DNA of 64,000 bases. It comes from Lysobacter enzymogenes (lineage in GTDB: Bacteria > Pseudomonadota > Gammaproteobacteria > Xanthomonadales > Xanthomonadaceae). The first letter of the stretch is position 1, and each line of letters starts with the position of its first letter. This document shows positions 47,813 to 56,294 of the stretch, one piece after another. Position numbers and translations under genes: made by a program. The notes below the pieces were generated by a model. That model was given only the letters and a program-made list of their open reading frames with translations. It had not been told where the DNA came from and did no database searches. The stretch spans positions 505,977-569,976 of the forward strand of contig NZ_FNOG01000003.1 in the NCBI RefSeq assembly GCF_900106525.1. The letters run 5' to 3'.

Positions 47813-49381
47813 ATGAGCGCGAGCAAGGCCACGGCCGCCAACCGTTTCGGACTGGGCGCGCGCCCGGGCGAGCTGGAGCGCGGCGGCAGCGATGGGCGCG
47901 AGCAGTTGCTCGCGCAGTTGCGCCGTCCGCCGACGCTCGATGCGTTCGCCGCGCTGCCCGGCAGCCTGGAGACCATGCGCCTGGAGTATCGCCAGCAGCA
48001 GCTCAACCGCGCCGAACGCGCGCCGCGCGGCCAGGCCGCGCCGGCGGCCGGCGAGGGCGCGGCGATGTCGCCCGACGCGGCAGCCGGCGCCGCGATGCCG
48101 GCCGAGGCTTCGACGATGGCCGAAGCGACGAGCATGGCCACGCCCGCCGCAGACGCCCGCATCCGCCGCCGCGCCCGCTTCGCCGCCGCAGCCGAAACCC
48201 CGTCCGCGCCACGCGGCGCCGCCGATCCGGCCGACAACCTGCGCCGCGAACTGCGCCGCCAGCAGCTGGCCGAATTCGCCGCGCGCTACCGCCACGCCGC
48301 CGACACCGATGCGCCCTTCGTCGAGCGCCTGACCCAGTTCTGGTCGAACCACTTCGCCGTCTCCATCGACAAGGGCAACGCGCGTCTGTACGCCGGCTCG
48401 ATGGAGCGCGAAGCGATCCGCCCGCACGTGCTCGGCCGTTTCCAGGACATGCTGCTGGCGGTGGAAAGCCATCCGGCGATGCTGCGCTATCTCGACAACG
48501 CCGCCTCGATCGGCGACGACTCGCGCGCGGCGATGCGCGCGCAGAAGCTCGGGCGCGAGAAGCGCGGGCTCAACGAGAACCTGGCGCGCGAGATCCTGGA
48601 GCTGCACACGCTCGGCGTCGACGGTGGCTATCGCCAGGACGATGTGATCGAACTGGCGCGCGCGATCACCGGCTGGAGCACGCCCGGCCCGCGCGACGAA
48701 GACGCCGCGCAGCCGTTCGTGTTCCGCGCCAACGCGCACGAGCCCGGCGCGCGCCGCGTGCTCGGCCGTCAGTACGCCGAAGGCGGGCAAGAGCAAGGCC
48801 GCGCGGTGCTGGCCGACCTCGCCCGGCATCCGGCGACCGCGCATCATCTGAGCTTCAAGCTGGCCCGCCACTTCGTCGCCGACCAGCCGCCGCCGGCGCT
48901 GGTGGAACGCATGGCCCAGGCCTACCTGCGCGAAGACGGCGACCTGCGTGCGCTGTACCGCGCGCTGATCGACAGCGAGCAGGCGTGGTCGGCGGACGCG
49001 CGCAAGTTCAAGACGCCCAACGATTTCGTGATCTCGGCGCTGCGCGCCGGCGAACTGGCGGTGGACGATCAGGCGCGCGCGCTGGTCGGCTTGCTCGCCA
49101 GCCTCGGCCAACCGGTGTTCACCCCGCGCTCGCCGGCCGGCTTTCCCGACACCGCGGCCGACTGGAGCAGCCCCGACGGCTTGTTCAAGCGCATCCAGGC
49201 CGCGCAGATGTTCGCCGCACGGGTGGATTCGGGCAGCGTCACCCCGTATCAGCGCGCGCTCGAAGTGCTCGGCAGCCAGGCGGTGAGCGGCGATTTCGCC
49301 CTCGGCCTGCGTCGCGCCGGTTCGGCCAGCGACGGCTACTCGCTGCTGTTCGCCAGCCCCGCGTTCCAGTGGAGGGTGTGA
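47813..49381 (+). CDS. DUF1800-family protein
   Basis: The 522-residue product opens MSASKATAANRFGLGARPGE, a DUF1800 start (RxxFGxxPxE type), and contains FWSNHFAVSIDKG, LTQFWSNHF, NENLAREILELHTLGVDGGY, DDVIELARAITGWS and FKTPNDFVISALRA, all family signatures. An Ala/Pro/Met-rich insertion of about 75 residues (near 65-140) separates the first helix from the core. No signal peptide is seen. The function of DUF1800 is unknown; it is nearly always next to a DUF1501 gene, as here. Confidence 0.9.
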   Translation: MSASKATAANRFGLGARPGELERGGSDGREQLLAQLRRPPTLDAFAALPGSLETMRLEYRQQQLNRAERAPRGQAAPAAGEGAAMSPDAAAGAAMPAEASTMAEATSMATPAADARIRRRARFAAAAETPSAPRGAADPADNLRRELRRQQLAEFAARYRHAADTDAPFVERLTQFWSNHFAVSIDKGNARLYAGSMEREAIRPHVLGRFQDMLLAVESHPAMLRYLDNAASIGDDSRAAMRAQKLGREKRGLNENLAREILELHTLGVDGGYRQDDVIELARAITGWSTPGPRDEDAAQPFVFRANAHEPGARRVLGRQYAEGGQEQGRAVLADLARHPATAHHLSFKLARHFVADQPPPALVERMAQAYLREDGDLRALYRALIDSEQAWSADARKFKTPNDFVISALRAGELAVDDQARALVGLLASLGQPVFTPRSPAGFPDTAADWSSPDGLFKRIQAAQMFAARVDSGSVTPYQRALEVLGSQAVSGDFALGLRRAGSASDGYSLLFASPAFQWRV

Positions 49382-49382
49382 G

Positions 49383-50561
49383 ATGGGACGCGATGCCAAC
49401 GATCCCAGCGCCGCGATGAGCGCGCTCGAGCGCCAGCGCCGCGGCCTGCTGGCCGGGTTCGGCGCCAGCGCGCTGCTGACCCTGTTTCCGCGCATCACCG
49501 CCGCGGCCGGCGGCGCCGACACCCGCTTCCTGCTGGTGCTGCTGCGCGGCGGCCTCGACGGCCTGCACCTGCTGCCGCCTTATGCCGAACCGGCGTACGC
49601 GACGCTGCGCCGCGACGGCGCGGTCGCCGATCCGATCCGCATCGACGGCCTGTTCGGCCTGCATCCGGCGATGCAGCAGTCGGCGGCGATGTACCGCGCC
49701 GGGCAGTTGCTGCCGCTGGTGGCGGTGGCGCCGCCGTACCGGCAGCGCTCGCATTTCGACGCCCAGGATTGCCTGGAGAACGGCACCGCCACGCCCAACG
49801 GCGCGCGCGACGGCTGGCTCGGCCGCTGCGTGCGGGCGATGCCGAGCGAGTCGGCGCTGGCGGTGGCCGCGGTGATGCCGCTGGCGATGCGCGGCAGCGA
49901 CCGCGCCAGCAACTGGTGGCCGCCGCTGCCGCGTCCGGTCGACCCGCAGTTGCTGCAGCAGCTACAGCCGCTGTACGCGGCCGACGCGCGCCTGAGCGAA
50001 ACCTTCGAACGCTCCGCCGCCAGCGCCGGCATGCAGCGCGACGGCAAGGGCGCGTTCGCCCTGCCCGAGGCGATGCGGGTGGCGGCGCAGCGCATGGGCG
50101 CGGCCGACGGCCCGCGCATCGGCTTCGTCGAGGACAGCGGCTGGGACAGCCACCGCAACCAGGCGCCGCAACTGCAGCGCAAGCTGGCCGAACTCGACCA
50201 GGGCCTGGCCGCCGCGCGCGACGGCTTCGGCGCGCTGTGGCCGCGCACGGTGGTGGCGGTGGTGACCGAATTCGGCCGCACCGCCGCGCTCAACGGCACC
50301 GAGGGCACCGACCACGGCACCGGCGGCATGGCCCTGCTGTGCGGCGGCGCGGTGCGCGGCGGCCGCATCGGCGGCGACTGGCCGGGGCTGGGGCCGTCCC
50401 AGCTCAACGAGGGCCGCGACCTGCGCGCCACCACCGACCTGCGCGCGGTGTTCAAGAGCGTGCTGAGCGAGCACCTGGGCCTGGCCGAAGCGGCGGTGGA
50501 AAGCCGGGTGTTTCCCGACAGCCGCGCGCTGCCGCCGCTGCGGAGCTGGCGCCGGGCCTGA
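49383..50561 (+). CDS. DUF1501-family (sulfatase-like) exported protein
   Basis: The 392-residue product has a twin-arginine-like start (ERQRRGLLAGFGASALLTLF) and the DUF1501 core: FLLVLLRGGLDGLHLLPPY, GLFGLHPAM, RSHFDAQDCLENGT, DSGWDSHRNQ and VAVVTEFGRTAALNGTEGTD with the metal-site-like DHGTGGMALL. The fold resembles alkaline phosphatase or sulfatase. Its ATG follows the DUF1800 stop after one base and its ribosome site (GGAGG) lies inside the end of that gene, so the two are coupled. Confidence 0.9.
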   Translation: MGRDANDPSAAMSALERQRRGLLAGFGASALLTLFPRITAAAGGADTRFLLVLLRGGLDGLHLLPPYAEPAYATLRRDGAVADPIRIDGLFGLHPAMQQSAAMYRAGQLLPLVAVAPPYRQRSHFDAQDCLENGTATPNGARDGWLGRCVRAMPSESALAVAAVMPLAMRGSDRASNWWPPLPRPVDPQLLQQLQPLYAADARLSETFERSAASAGMQRDGKGAFALPEAMRVAAQRMGAADGPRIGFVEDSGWDSHRNQAPQLQRKLAELDQGLAAARDGFGALWPRTVVAVVTEFGRTAALNGTEGTDHGTGGMALLCGGAVRGGRIGGDWPGLGPSQLNEGRDLRATTDLRAVFKSVLSEHLGLAEAAVESRVFPDSRALPPLRSWRRA

Positions 50562-50876
50562 GCCGGCCGGCGTCGTCGGTGGGCGCGCGCCCCTGAGGCG
50601 TGCGCGCTGCGAGGCGCGGGAGCTTTCCCGCGCGGAAAACCTGTTGGCGTCCGCTCCAATTGCGTTGCGTGCCGGCCGCGCGCTCGATTTGCATCCATCC
50701 GCCGCCGTGTGGCCGCCCGCCGCGCGGCTTTGCGTTGCGCCGCTGCGTGCGAAACTTGCGCGCCGGCGTGGTTAATCTGTGATGAATAAAGGTTTATGAT
50801 GCCCGCCAAGGGGACCGGGGCGCGGCCGCGGGAAACTTCGAACCACCACTCCATCCAAACACGTAGGGGAAGCGTA
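50562..50876 (+). promoter_or_regulatory. Spacer with promoter of the DUF4870 gene
   Basis: TTAATC (50772-50777), 17-bp spacer, TATGAT (50795-50800) lie in a short AT-richer patch 77 bp before the start. Nothing else is recognised in this spacer. Confidence 0.5.
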
Positions 50877-51224
50877 ATGAACGATATCAGTCAGGACGAG
50901 AAGACTTGGGGCATGCTGGCTCATCTGAGCACGCTGGTCGGTTTGATCGTTCCCTTCGGCACCATCCTCGGCCCGCTGGTGGTGTGGCTGATGAAGAAGG
51001 ACACCATGCCCTTCGTCGCCGACCAGGGCAAGGAAGCGCTGAACTTCAACATCACCGTGCTGATCGCGATGATCGTCGGCGGCATCCTGACCCTGGTGCT
51101 GATCGGCGTGCTGGTCATGATCGTCGTCGGCATCGCCTGGCTGGTGCTGAGCATCATCGCCGCGCTGGCCGCCAACAAGGGCGAGAGCTACCGCTACCCC
51201 TTCACCCTGCGTCTGGTGAAGTAA
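50877..51224 (+). CDS. DUF4870 small membrane protein
   Basis: The 115-residue product MNDISQDEKTWGMLAHLSTL... has the DUF4870 pattern: WGMLAHLSTLVGLIVPFG, LVVWLMKKD, FVADQGKEALNFNITVLIAM and a long double hydrophobic stretch (VLIGVLVMIVVGIAWLVLSI). It is an inner-membrane protein of unknown role. AGGGGA before the ATG at 50877 fixes the start. Three terminator hairpins follow. Confidence 0.88.
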   Translation: MNDISQDEKTWGMLAHLSTLVGLIVPFGTILGPLVVWLMKKDTMPFVADQGKEALNFNITVLIAMIVGGILTLVLIGVLVMIVVGIAWLVLSIIAALAANKGESYRYPFTLRLVK

Positions 51225-51258
51225 GCGCGCGACGCCGGCACGACCGGCGCCGACACGG

Positions 51259-51360
51259 AAAAGGCGGGCTTCGGCCCGCCTTTTTTCTTGTGCGCGATCG
51301 CGAGGCGGGCTTTGCCCGCTTTTTCTTTGGGCGCGTTCTAAGTCGGGCTTCGGCCCGTTT
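51259..51360 (+). terminator. Three successive terminator-like hairpins
   Basis: AAAAGGCGGGC-TTCG-GCCCGCCTTTT plus T-run (51259-51286), GCGGGC-TTT-GCCCGC-TTTTT (51305-51324) and CGGGC-TTCG-GCCCG-TTT (51344-51360). The first is a strong intrinsic terminator; the other two look like decayed copies. They separate the DUF4870 gene from the convergent hypothetical gene. Confidence 0.9.
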
Positions 51361-51390
51361 CCGCTGGGGCCGCGGCGCGGAGCCGTCGGA

Positions 51391-51825
51391 TCACTTCCAC
51401 AGATCGTCGTCCGGCGACTCGATCCGCCAGCGGTAGCCGTCCAGCGGCACGGTCGCGACCTGCGTGTAGTACACGCACGAATGCTCGCGCTGTTCGAGCG
51501 CGGCGCCCGCGGCTTCGGCCTCGGCCAGATCGTCGAACACCGCGGAGAAAACGATGTAAATCTGGCCGAAGGCTTCTTCGAACTCGGCCAGCGCATACAC
51601 CGTATCGCCGCCGCGGTCGCGACGCCGGTCCTCGACCGGCACGGTGCGCAGGTCCAAGGCCGGATCGACGTTGTGGTGATAGGCCTGCTCGCGCCAGGGA
51701 TCGTGCCGGGCGACGTCGGCCAGATACTCGTCGCGCGCCTGAGCCGCCCGTTCGGCGGTGGTGAAGAGGCCGAGCAATTGGTCGGGAGCGGTGTAGGCCG
51801 ATATTTCGCGGATCAACGCCAGCAA
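51391..51825 (-). CDS. Hypothetical protein, 144 residues
   Basis: The product begins MLALIREISAYTAPDQLLGL, then FTTAERAAQARDEYLADVAR and ALAEFEEAFGQIYIVFSAVF, ending WRIESPDDDLWK. It is acidic, with no signal peptide or membrane segment. The regular codon use and a TTG start with AGGAG seven bases upstream support it. I do not recognise the family. It lies downstream of ispA on the same strand with a 28-bp gap, where dxs would be in many genomes. Confidence 0.65.
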   Translation of the reverse strand: MLALIREISAYTAPDQLLGLFTTAERAAQARDEYLADVARHDPWREQAYHHNVDPALDLRTVPVEDRRRDRGGDTVYALAEFEEAFGQIYIVFSAVFDDLAEAEAAGAALEQREHSCVYYTQVATVPLDGYRWRIESPDDDLWK

Positions 51826-51853
51826 GACCGGTCTCCTGAGCGCCTGGCGGGTC

Positions 51854-52816
51854 TCAGCGATCGCGCTCGATCGCCAGCCGCCCCAGCGCGTGCAGCGCCG
51901 CGGCGCGCGGGCCGAACGGCTCCAGCGCTTCGCGCATCGCCGCGCCGAGCTCGTCCAGGCGCGCGCGCGAGGCGTCCAGGCCGATCAGGGCGGGGAAGGT
52001 CGACTTGTCCTGGGCCAGGTCCTTGCCGGCGGTCTTGCCCAGGGTCTGGCTGTCGCCTTCGATGTCGAGGATGTCGTCGCGTACCTGGAACGCCAGCCCG
52101 AGCGCGCGCGCGTAGCGGTCCAGCGCCGCCAGCGCGGCCGTGTCGGCGCCGCCGCACAGCGCGCCCATGCGCACGCTGGCGCGGATCAGCGCGCCGGTCT
52201 TGAGCGAATGCAGCCGCTCCAGCGCCGGCAGGCTCAGCTGCACGCCGGCGCCGGTGGCGTCGATGTCCAGCGCCTGGCCGCCGCACATGCCGGCCACGCC
52301 GGCGGCCTGGGCCAGGGTGCGCAGCAGGTCGACGCGGATCGCGTCCAAGGTGTCGGTGTCGGCGAGTACGGCGAAGGCCAGCGATTGCAATGCATCGCCG
52401 GCGAGGATCGCAGTGGCCTCGTCGAAGGCCACATGCACGGTCGGCTGGCCGCGGCGTAGGGCGTCGTCGTCCATCGCCGGCAGGTCGTCGTGGACCAGCG
52501 AATAGGCGTGGATCAGTTCGACCGCCGCGGCCGGCGCGTCGAGCACCGACGGCGCGACTTCGAACAGCGCGCCGCTGGCGTAGACCAGCAGCGGACGCAT
52601 GCGCTTGCCGCCGAGCAGCACGGCGTGGCGCATGGCCTGGTGCAGGCGGCGCGGTTCGGTTTCGGAATCGGGCAGGGCGCGGACCAGGGCGGCATCGGCG
52701 CGTTCGCGCCAGCCGGCGATCACGCCGTCGAGCGCGCGCGCATCGAAGCCGGCCAAGGCGGAGCCGGAGGACTCGGCGCGGGCCTGGGCGGCAGCGCGGG
52801 GTTCAGGCATCGACAT
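51854..52816 (-). CDS. ispA: Farnesyl diphosphate synthase (IspA-type polyprenyl synthase)
   Basis: Condenses IPP with DMAPP and GPP to farnesyl diphosphate in isoprenoid synthesis. The 320-residue product has GGKRMRP (69-75), the first Asp-rich motif DDLPAMD (110-116), [11 protein letters not shown] and the second Asp-rich motif DDILD (247-251), then [14 protein letters not shown]. The chosen ATG at 52816 overlaps the end of xseB by 14 bases; 52810 is also possible. The xseB-ispA order is conserved. Confidence 0.95.
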   Translation of the reverse strand: MSMPEPRAAAQARAESSGSALAGFDARALDGVIAGWRERADAALVRALPDSETEPRRLHQAMRHAVLLGGKRMRPLLVYASGALFEVAPSVLDAPAAAVELIHAYSLVHDDLPAMDDDALRRGQPTVHVAFDEATAILAGDALQSLAFAVLADTDTLDAIRVDLLRTLAQAAGVAGMCGGQALDIDATGAGVQLSLPALERLHSLKTGALIRASVRMGALCGGADTAALAALDRYARALGLAFQVRDDILDIEGDSQTLGKTAGKDLAQDKSTFPALIGLDASRARLDELGAAMREALEPFGPRAAALHALGRLAIERDR

Positions 52817-53078
52817 CGCTGCCCGGCGGGCCGGCATTGCCGAAAGGTTCGGCGCTGGCCGGATCCTGCGGATCGGTGAGCAGGCGCACGCGCAGCTCGG
52901 CCTGTTCCAGCGCGCTCTGGCAGCGGCGATAGAGGCCGACGCCGCGCTCGTAAGCGGCCAGCGACTCCTCCAGGCTCATTTCGCCGTGTTCCATCTTCTC
53001 GACCAGTTGCTCGAGCGCGTCCAGCGACTGCTCGAAATCGGCGACCGGCGAGGCTTCGGTGGTGGTTTTGCGGGGCAT
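52803..53078 (-). CDS. xseB: Exodeoxyribonuclease VII small subunit
   Basis: Small subunit of the ssDNA exonuclease VII. The 91-residue product has [20 protein letters not shown] followed by [22 protein letters not shown], the complete XseB signature. The C-terminal tail ([17 protein letters not shown]) is longer than in E. coli (80). The large subunit xseA is not here. Overlaps ispA. Confidence 0.96.
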   Translation of the reverse strand: MPRKTTTEASPVADFEQSLDALEQLVEKMEHGEMSLEESLAAYERGVGLYRRCQSALEQAELRVRLLTDPQDPASAEPFGNAGPPGSDVDA

Positions 53079-53181
53079 GGGGAAAGTGTGAGCCGGGGGC
53101 CGGGCGGGGTCAATGCGCGCGGGGTGAAGGGCGTGCGACTGGGCGTCGCGGTTGCGACAGTTGCGCCGGATGGCGTGGGTT

Positions 53182-53265
53182 CGCGGTCGCGGCTTGCGCC
53201 GCTCCTACAGGGCGATAGCGCGGTTTCGGACTCGCCCTGTAGGAGCGGCGCAAGCCGCGACCGCG
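53182..53265. repeat. Facing pair of GTAGGAGCGGCGCAAGCC repeats
   Basis: CGCGGTCGCGGCTTGCGCCG...CTCCTACAGGGCGA faces TCGCCCTGTAGGAGCGGCGC...AAGCCGCGACCGCG, with arms of about 34 bases. It lies between xseB and tilS. Confidence 0.9.
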
Positions 53266-53295
53266 CCAGCGCACCAACGACGCAAGCTCATCGGG

Positions 53296-54597
53296 CTACG
53301 CCACCCACTCCAACCGCGCCCCGCGCTCGCGCAACCACGCATCCATGCGCGCCGAATACAACAGATCGCCGGCCGCCCACACCTCGCCGTCGGCGTCGGC
53401 CAGCAGCGGCAGGCGCTCGCGCTCCCACGGCGGCACGCCCAGCGCCTGCAGCGCGTGCTTGAGGCTGTGGCGATGCGCGCGTCCGGGCAGGGCGATGCGC
53501 TCGCCGCCGGCGCGCGCGTGCGCGATCAGCGGCGCGTCGAATCCCGCGGCGCCGTCGAGCCGCCAGCGGCCGCCGCCGGGCAGCGCCAGCGGCGCGCGGC
53601 CGTCCCAGCCGGTGCGCCAGTCGTGCGGCAGCGGCGGGCGCAGATGTTGCGCGTACAGCACATCGCGCCAGGCGCGCACCACCGCGCCGTTCCAGGCGAA
53701 CTGCGCTTGCGCGTCGGCGCGCGCCGGCAACAGCTCGCGCTCGATCCGCGCCACGCCCTGCGCCGGCAGCGGCGGCAGCGCCAGCGCGGCGATCCAGCGC
53801 CGCAGCACGCGCGCGCGCCGCGCCGGCGCCAGCGCGCGCAGGCCGCTGCGCGAGAGCGCCTGCGGATCCAGGCTGCGCACCTGCGCCAACGCGGCCGCGT
53901 CTTCGCTGTCGAGCAATCCGGCCGCTTCTTCCTGCAGGCGCGCCGATTGCGCGAGCGCGGCGGACGCCTGCGGCCAGCGCTCGCGCAGCAGCGGCAGCGC
54001 GCGGTGGCGGAGGAAGTTGCGGTCGTAGCGTTCTTCGTCGTTGCCGGGATCGTCGATCCAACGCAGCGTGTGTTCGCGCGCATACGCCTCCAGCGCCGCA
54101 CGCGGCAGCGCCAGCAGCGGCCGCCACAGCCGGCCGCGGCCGCAGTCGCGCCACTCGCGCATCGCCGCCAGGCCGTCGGGGCCGGAGCCGCGCAGCAGCC
54201 GCAGCAGCAGGGTTTCGGCCTGATCGTCGCGATGGTGCGCCAGCGCCAGCGCTTCGCCCGCGCCCAGGCCGGCGGCGAAGGCGGCATGACGTGCGGCGCG
54301 TGCGGCGGCTTCGGGGCCGTCGCCGCCGTCGCGCGCAACCGACACCCGCGAAACGGTCAGTTCCAGGCCGTAGCCGGCGCAAACCTGCGCGCAATGCGCG
54401 GCCCAGGCGTCGGCGTCGGGGTGCAGGCCGTGGTGCACGTGCCAGGCGCGCAGCCCGCGTTCGCGCGCGGCCGGCGACGCCGCCAGGGCGTGCAGCAGCA
54501 CGCTGGAATCCAGGCCGCCGCTGTAGCCCACGCACAGCGGCGCCGCCGGCAGGGCGGCGAGCGCGGCGGGGATCGCCTCGGCGGGGGATGCGTGCAT
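53296..54597 (-). CDS. tilS: tRNA(Ile)-lysidine synthase
   Basis: Adds lysine to C34 of tRNA-Ile(CAU), changing its codon from AUG to AUA. The 433-residue product has the PP-loop SGGLDSS (26-32), WHVHHGLHPDADAW, ALAHHRDDQAETLLLRLLRG and WIDDPGNDEERYDRNFLRH, the N-terminal synthase signatures, and a C-terminal tRNA-binding domain with LKHALQALGVPPWERERLPL. Length matches E. coli TilS (432). The ATG giving MHASPAEA fits the family start. Confidence 0.96.
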   Translation of the reverse strand: MHASPAEAIPAALAALPAAPLCVGYSGGLDSSVLLHALAASPAARERGLRAWHVHHGLHPDADAWAAHCAQVCAGYGLELTVSRVSVARDGGDGPEAAARAARHAAFAAGLGAGEALALAHHRDDQAETLLLRLLRGSGPDGLAAMREWRDCGRGRLWRPLLALPRAALEAYAREHTLRWIDDPGNDEERYDRNFLRHRALPLLRERWPQASAALAQSARLQEEAAGLLDSEDAAALAQVRSLDPQALSRSGLRALAPARRARVLRRWIAALALPPLPAQGVARIERELLPARADAQAQFAWNGAVVRAWRDVLYAQHLRPPLPHDWRTGWDGRAPLALPGGGRWRLDGAAGFDAPLIAHARAGGERIALPGRAHRHSLKHALQALGVPPWERERLPLLADADGEVWAAGDLLYSARMDAWLRERGARLEWVA

Positions 54598-54705
54598 GCG
54601 CGCATGGTGCCACGGCAACGGGACGCAGCAACCCATGCGTGATGCTGCCCCGGCCGGGGGCCGCCTATACCTTGATCCGCAGATCCCTACCAAGAGAATC
54701 CCGTC

Positions 54706-55773
54706 GTGTCCCGGCTTTTCGCTCCGCTGTCGCAACGCTCGTTGACCTTGCGCAACCGCATCGCGGTCTCGCCGATGTGCCAGTACTCGGCCAGCGACGG
54801 CTTGCCCAACAACTGGCATTTCGTCCATCTGGGCAGCCGCGCGGTCGGCGGTGCCGGGCTGGTGCTGACCGAAGCCTGCGCGGTGTCGCCGGAGGGCCGC
54901 ATCTCCGCGGCCGACACCGGCTTGTGGAACGCCTCGCAAGCCGAGGCCTGGCACCGCATCACCTGCTTCCTGCGTTCGCGCGAGGCAGCGGTGGGCGTGC
55001 AGTTGGCCCACGCCGGGCGCAAGGCCAGCGTCGCCGCGCCGTGGCTGGGCGGCCAGCCGGTGCGCGCCGAAGACGGCGGCTGGACGCCGGTGGCGCCTTC
55101 GCCGCTGCCGTTCCGCGACGGCGCGCCGCAACCGCGCGAGTTGCAGCCGATCGAGATCCGCACCGTCGTCGACGATTTCGCCGCCGCCGCGCAGCGCGCG
55201 CTGGATTCGTGTTTCCAGTTGGTCGAGATCCACGCCGCGCACGGCTACCTGCTGCACCAGTTCCTGTCGCCGCTGTCGAACCGGCGCGAGGATCGCTACG
55301 GCGGCAGCTTCGAAAACCGCACCCGTCTGCTGCGCGAAGTGCTGGCGGCGGTGCGCGAGGTGTGGCCGGAGCGCTTGCCGCTGTGGTTGCGCATCTCCGC
55401 CACCGATTGGGCCGAAGGCGGTTGGGACATCGAGCAGAGCGTAGCGCTGGCGCGCATGGTCAAGGAGCTGGGCGTGGATTTGATCGACGTGTCCAGCGGC
55501 GGACTGGTGCCGAACGCGCGCATTCCCGGCGACGAGCCGGGCTATCAGGTGCCGTTCTCCGCGCGCATCCGCCGCGAGGCCGGCATCGCCACCGGCGCGG
55601 TCGGATTGATCACCCGCGCGGCGCGGGCCGAAAGCATCGTCGCCGAAGGCGAGGCCGATGTGGTGCTGCTGGCGCGCGAGCTGCTGCGCGATCCGTACTT
55701 CCCGCATCGCGCCGCGCGCGAGCTGGGCGCGAGTACGCACGTGCCGGATCAGTATCAGCGCGCTTGGAGCTGA
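54706..55773 (+). CDS. NADH:flavin oxidoreductase (YqjM-type old yellow enzyme)
   Basis: FMN-dependent ene-reductase acting on alpha,beta-unsaturated carbonyls. The 355-residue product starts MSRLFAPLSQRSLTLRNRIA and has SPMCQYSA (the YqjM-type Cys), GLVLTEACAVSPEGRIS, QLAHAGRKAS, EIHAAHGYLLHQFLSPLSNR and EDRYGGSFENR with the conserved Tyr. The start is GTG preceded by AAGAGA. A terminator follows 48 bp past the stop. Confidence 0.93.
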   Translation: MSRLFAPLSQRSLTLRNRIAVSPMCQYSASDGLPNNWHFVHLGSRAVGGAGLVLTEACAVSPEGRISAADTGLWNASQAEAWHRITCFLRSREAAVGVQLAHAGRKASVAAPWLGGQPVRAEDGGWTPVAPSPLPFRDGAPQPRELQPIEIRTVVDDFAAAAQRALDSCFQLVEIHAAHGYLLHQFLSPLSNRREDRYGGSFENRTRLLREVLAAVREVWPERLPLWLRISATDWAEGGWDIEQSVALARMVKELGVDLIDVSSGGLVPNARIPGDEPGYQVPFSARIRREAGIATGAVGLITRAARAESIVAEGEADVVLLARELLRDPYFPHRAARELGASTHVPDQYQRAWS

Positions 55774-55821
55774 CCGGCGCGCCTTGAACTGGGCGGCGCA
55801 CGACGACGATGGGAATGCGAA

Positions 55822-55848
55822 CGCCGGGCCTTCGGGTCCGGCGTTTTT
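55822..55848 (+). terminator. Terminator after the old yellow enzyme gene
   Basis: CGCCGGGCC-TTCG-GGTCCGGCG stem (one G-U pair) with a UUCG loop and five Ts. Confidence 0.93.
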
Positions 55849-55955
55849 CTTTGTTTGTGCTTCGGTTTTTCGCTTGCGGGGCCGGCTCTGGGAATGGCGC
55901 GAGCTGCGGTGGCGACTGTGCAGTTGGGGCGATGCTGGCGCGGTGGTCGTGTTTT

Positions 55956-55986
55956 CGCGGTCGCGACTTGCGTCGCTCCTACAGGG
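55956..55986. repeat. Single arm of the GTAGGAGCGACGCAAGTC repeat
   Basis: CGCGGTCGCGACTTGCGTCG followed by CTCCTACAGGG; no facing arm within 200 bp. Confidence 0.8.
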
Positions 55987-56042
55987 GGGGCGTGGTTCTT
56001 GCGCGCGTGTGGTTTTGTGAACGACGCGCTTTTGTCTTGATC

Positions 56043-56058
56043 TGTGCGAAACATCACA
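56043..56058. promoter_or_regulatory. CRP/Clp-like site upstream of the PNGase-F-like gene
   Basis: TGTGC-N6-TCACA, nine of ten matches to the CRP consensus TGTGA-N6-TCACA, 237 bp before the start codon. In xanthomonads the CRP homologue Clp activates secreted-enzyme genes, which fits the product. Confidence 0.45.
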
Positions 56059-56294
56059 CGGCACCGGTGCTTTCTTGCTGGCACGGTGAAAGACCTGGGC
56101 TTGTGCGCTTGAGAAGATGCGTCAACGCGGATCGCGCTGAGCTCGCGAGCGCGGTTCCGCAGCCTTCGAACCACGCTCCGCACTACACGCGTCTTTGGAT
56201 TTTTCCGCTTTTTTTGGACGAGCGGACATTGTCTGCGCAACGTCGACGCGTTCGCGCTGCGCGCCCTGCAACCCTCACGCCCTTGGGAGTCACC

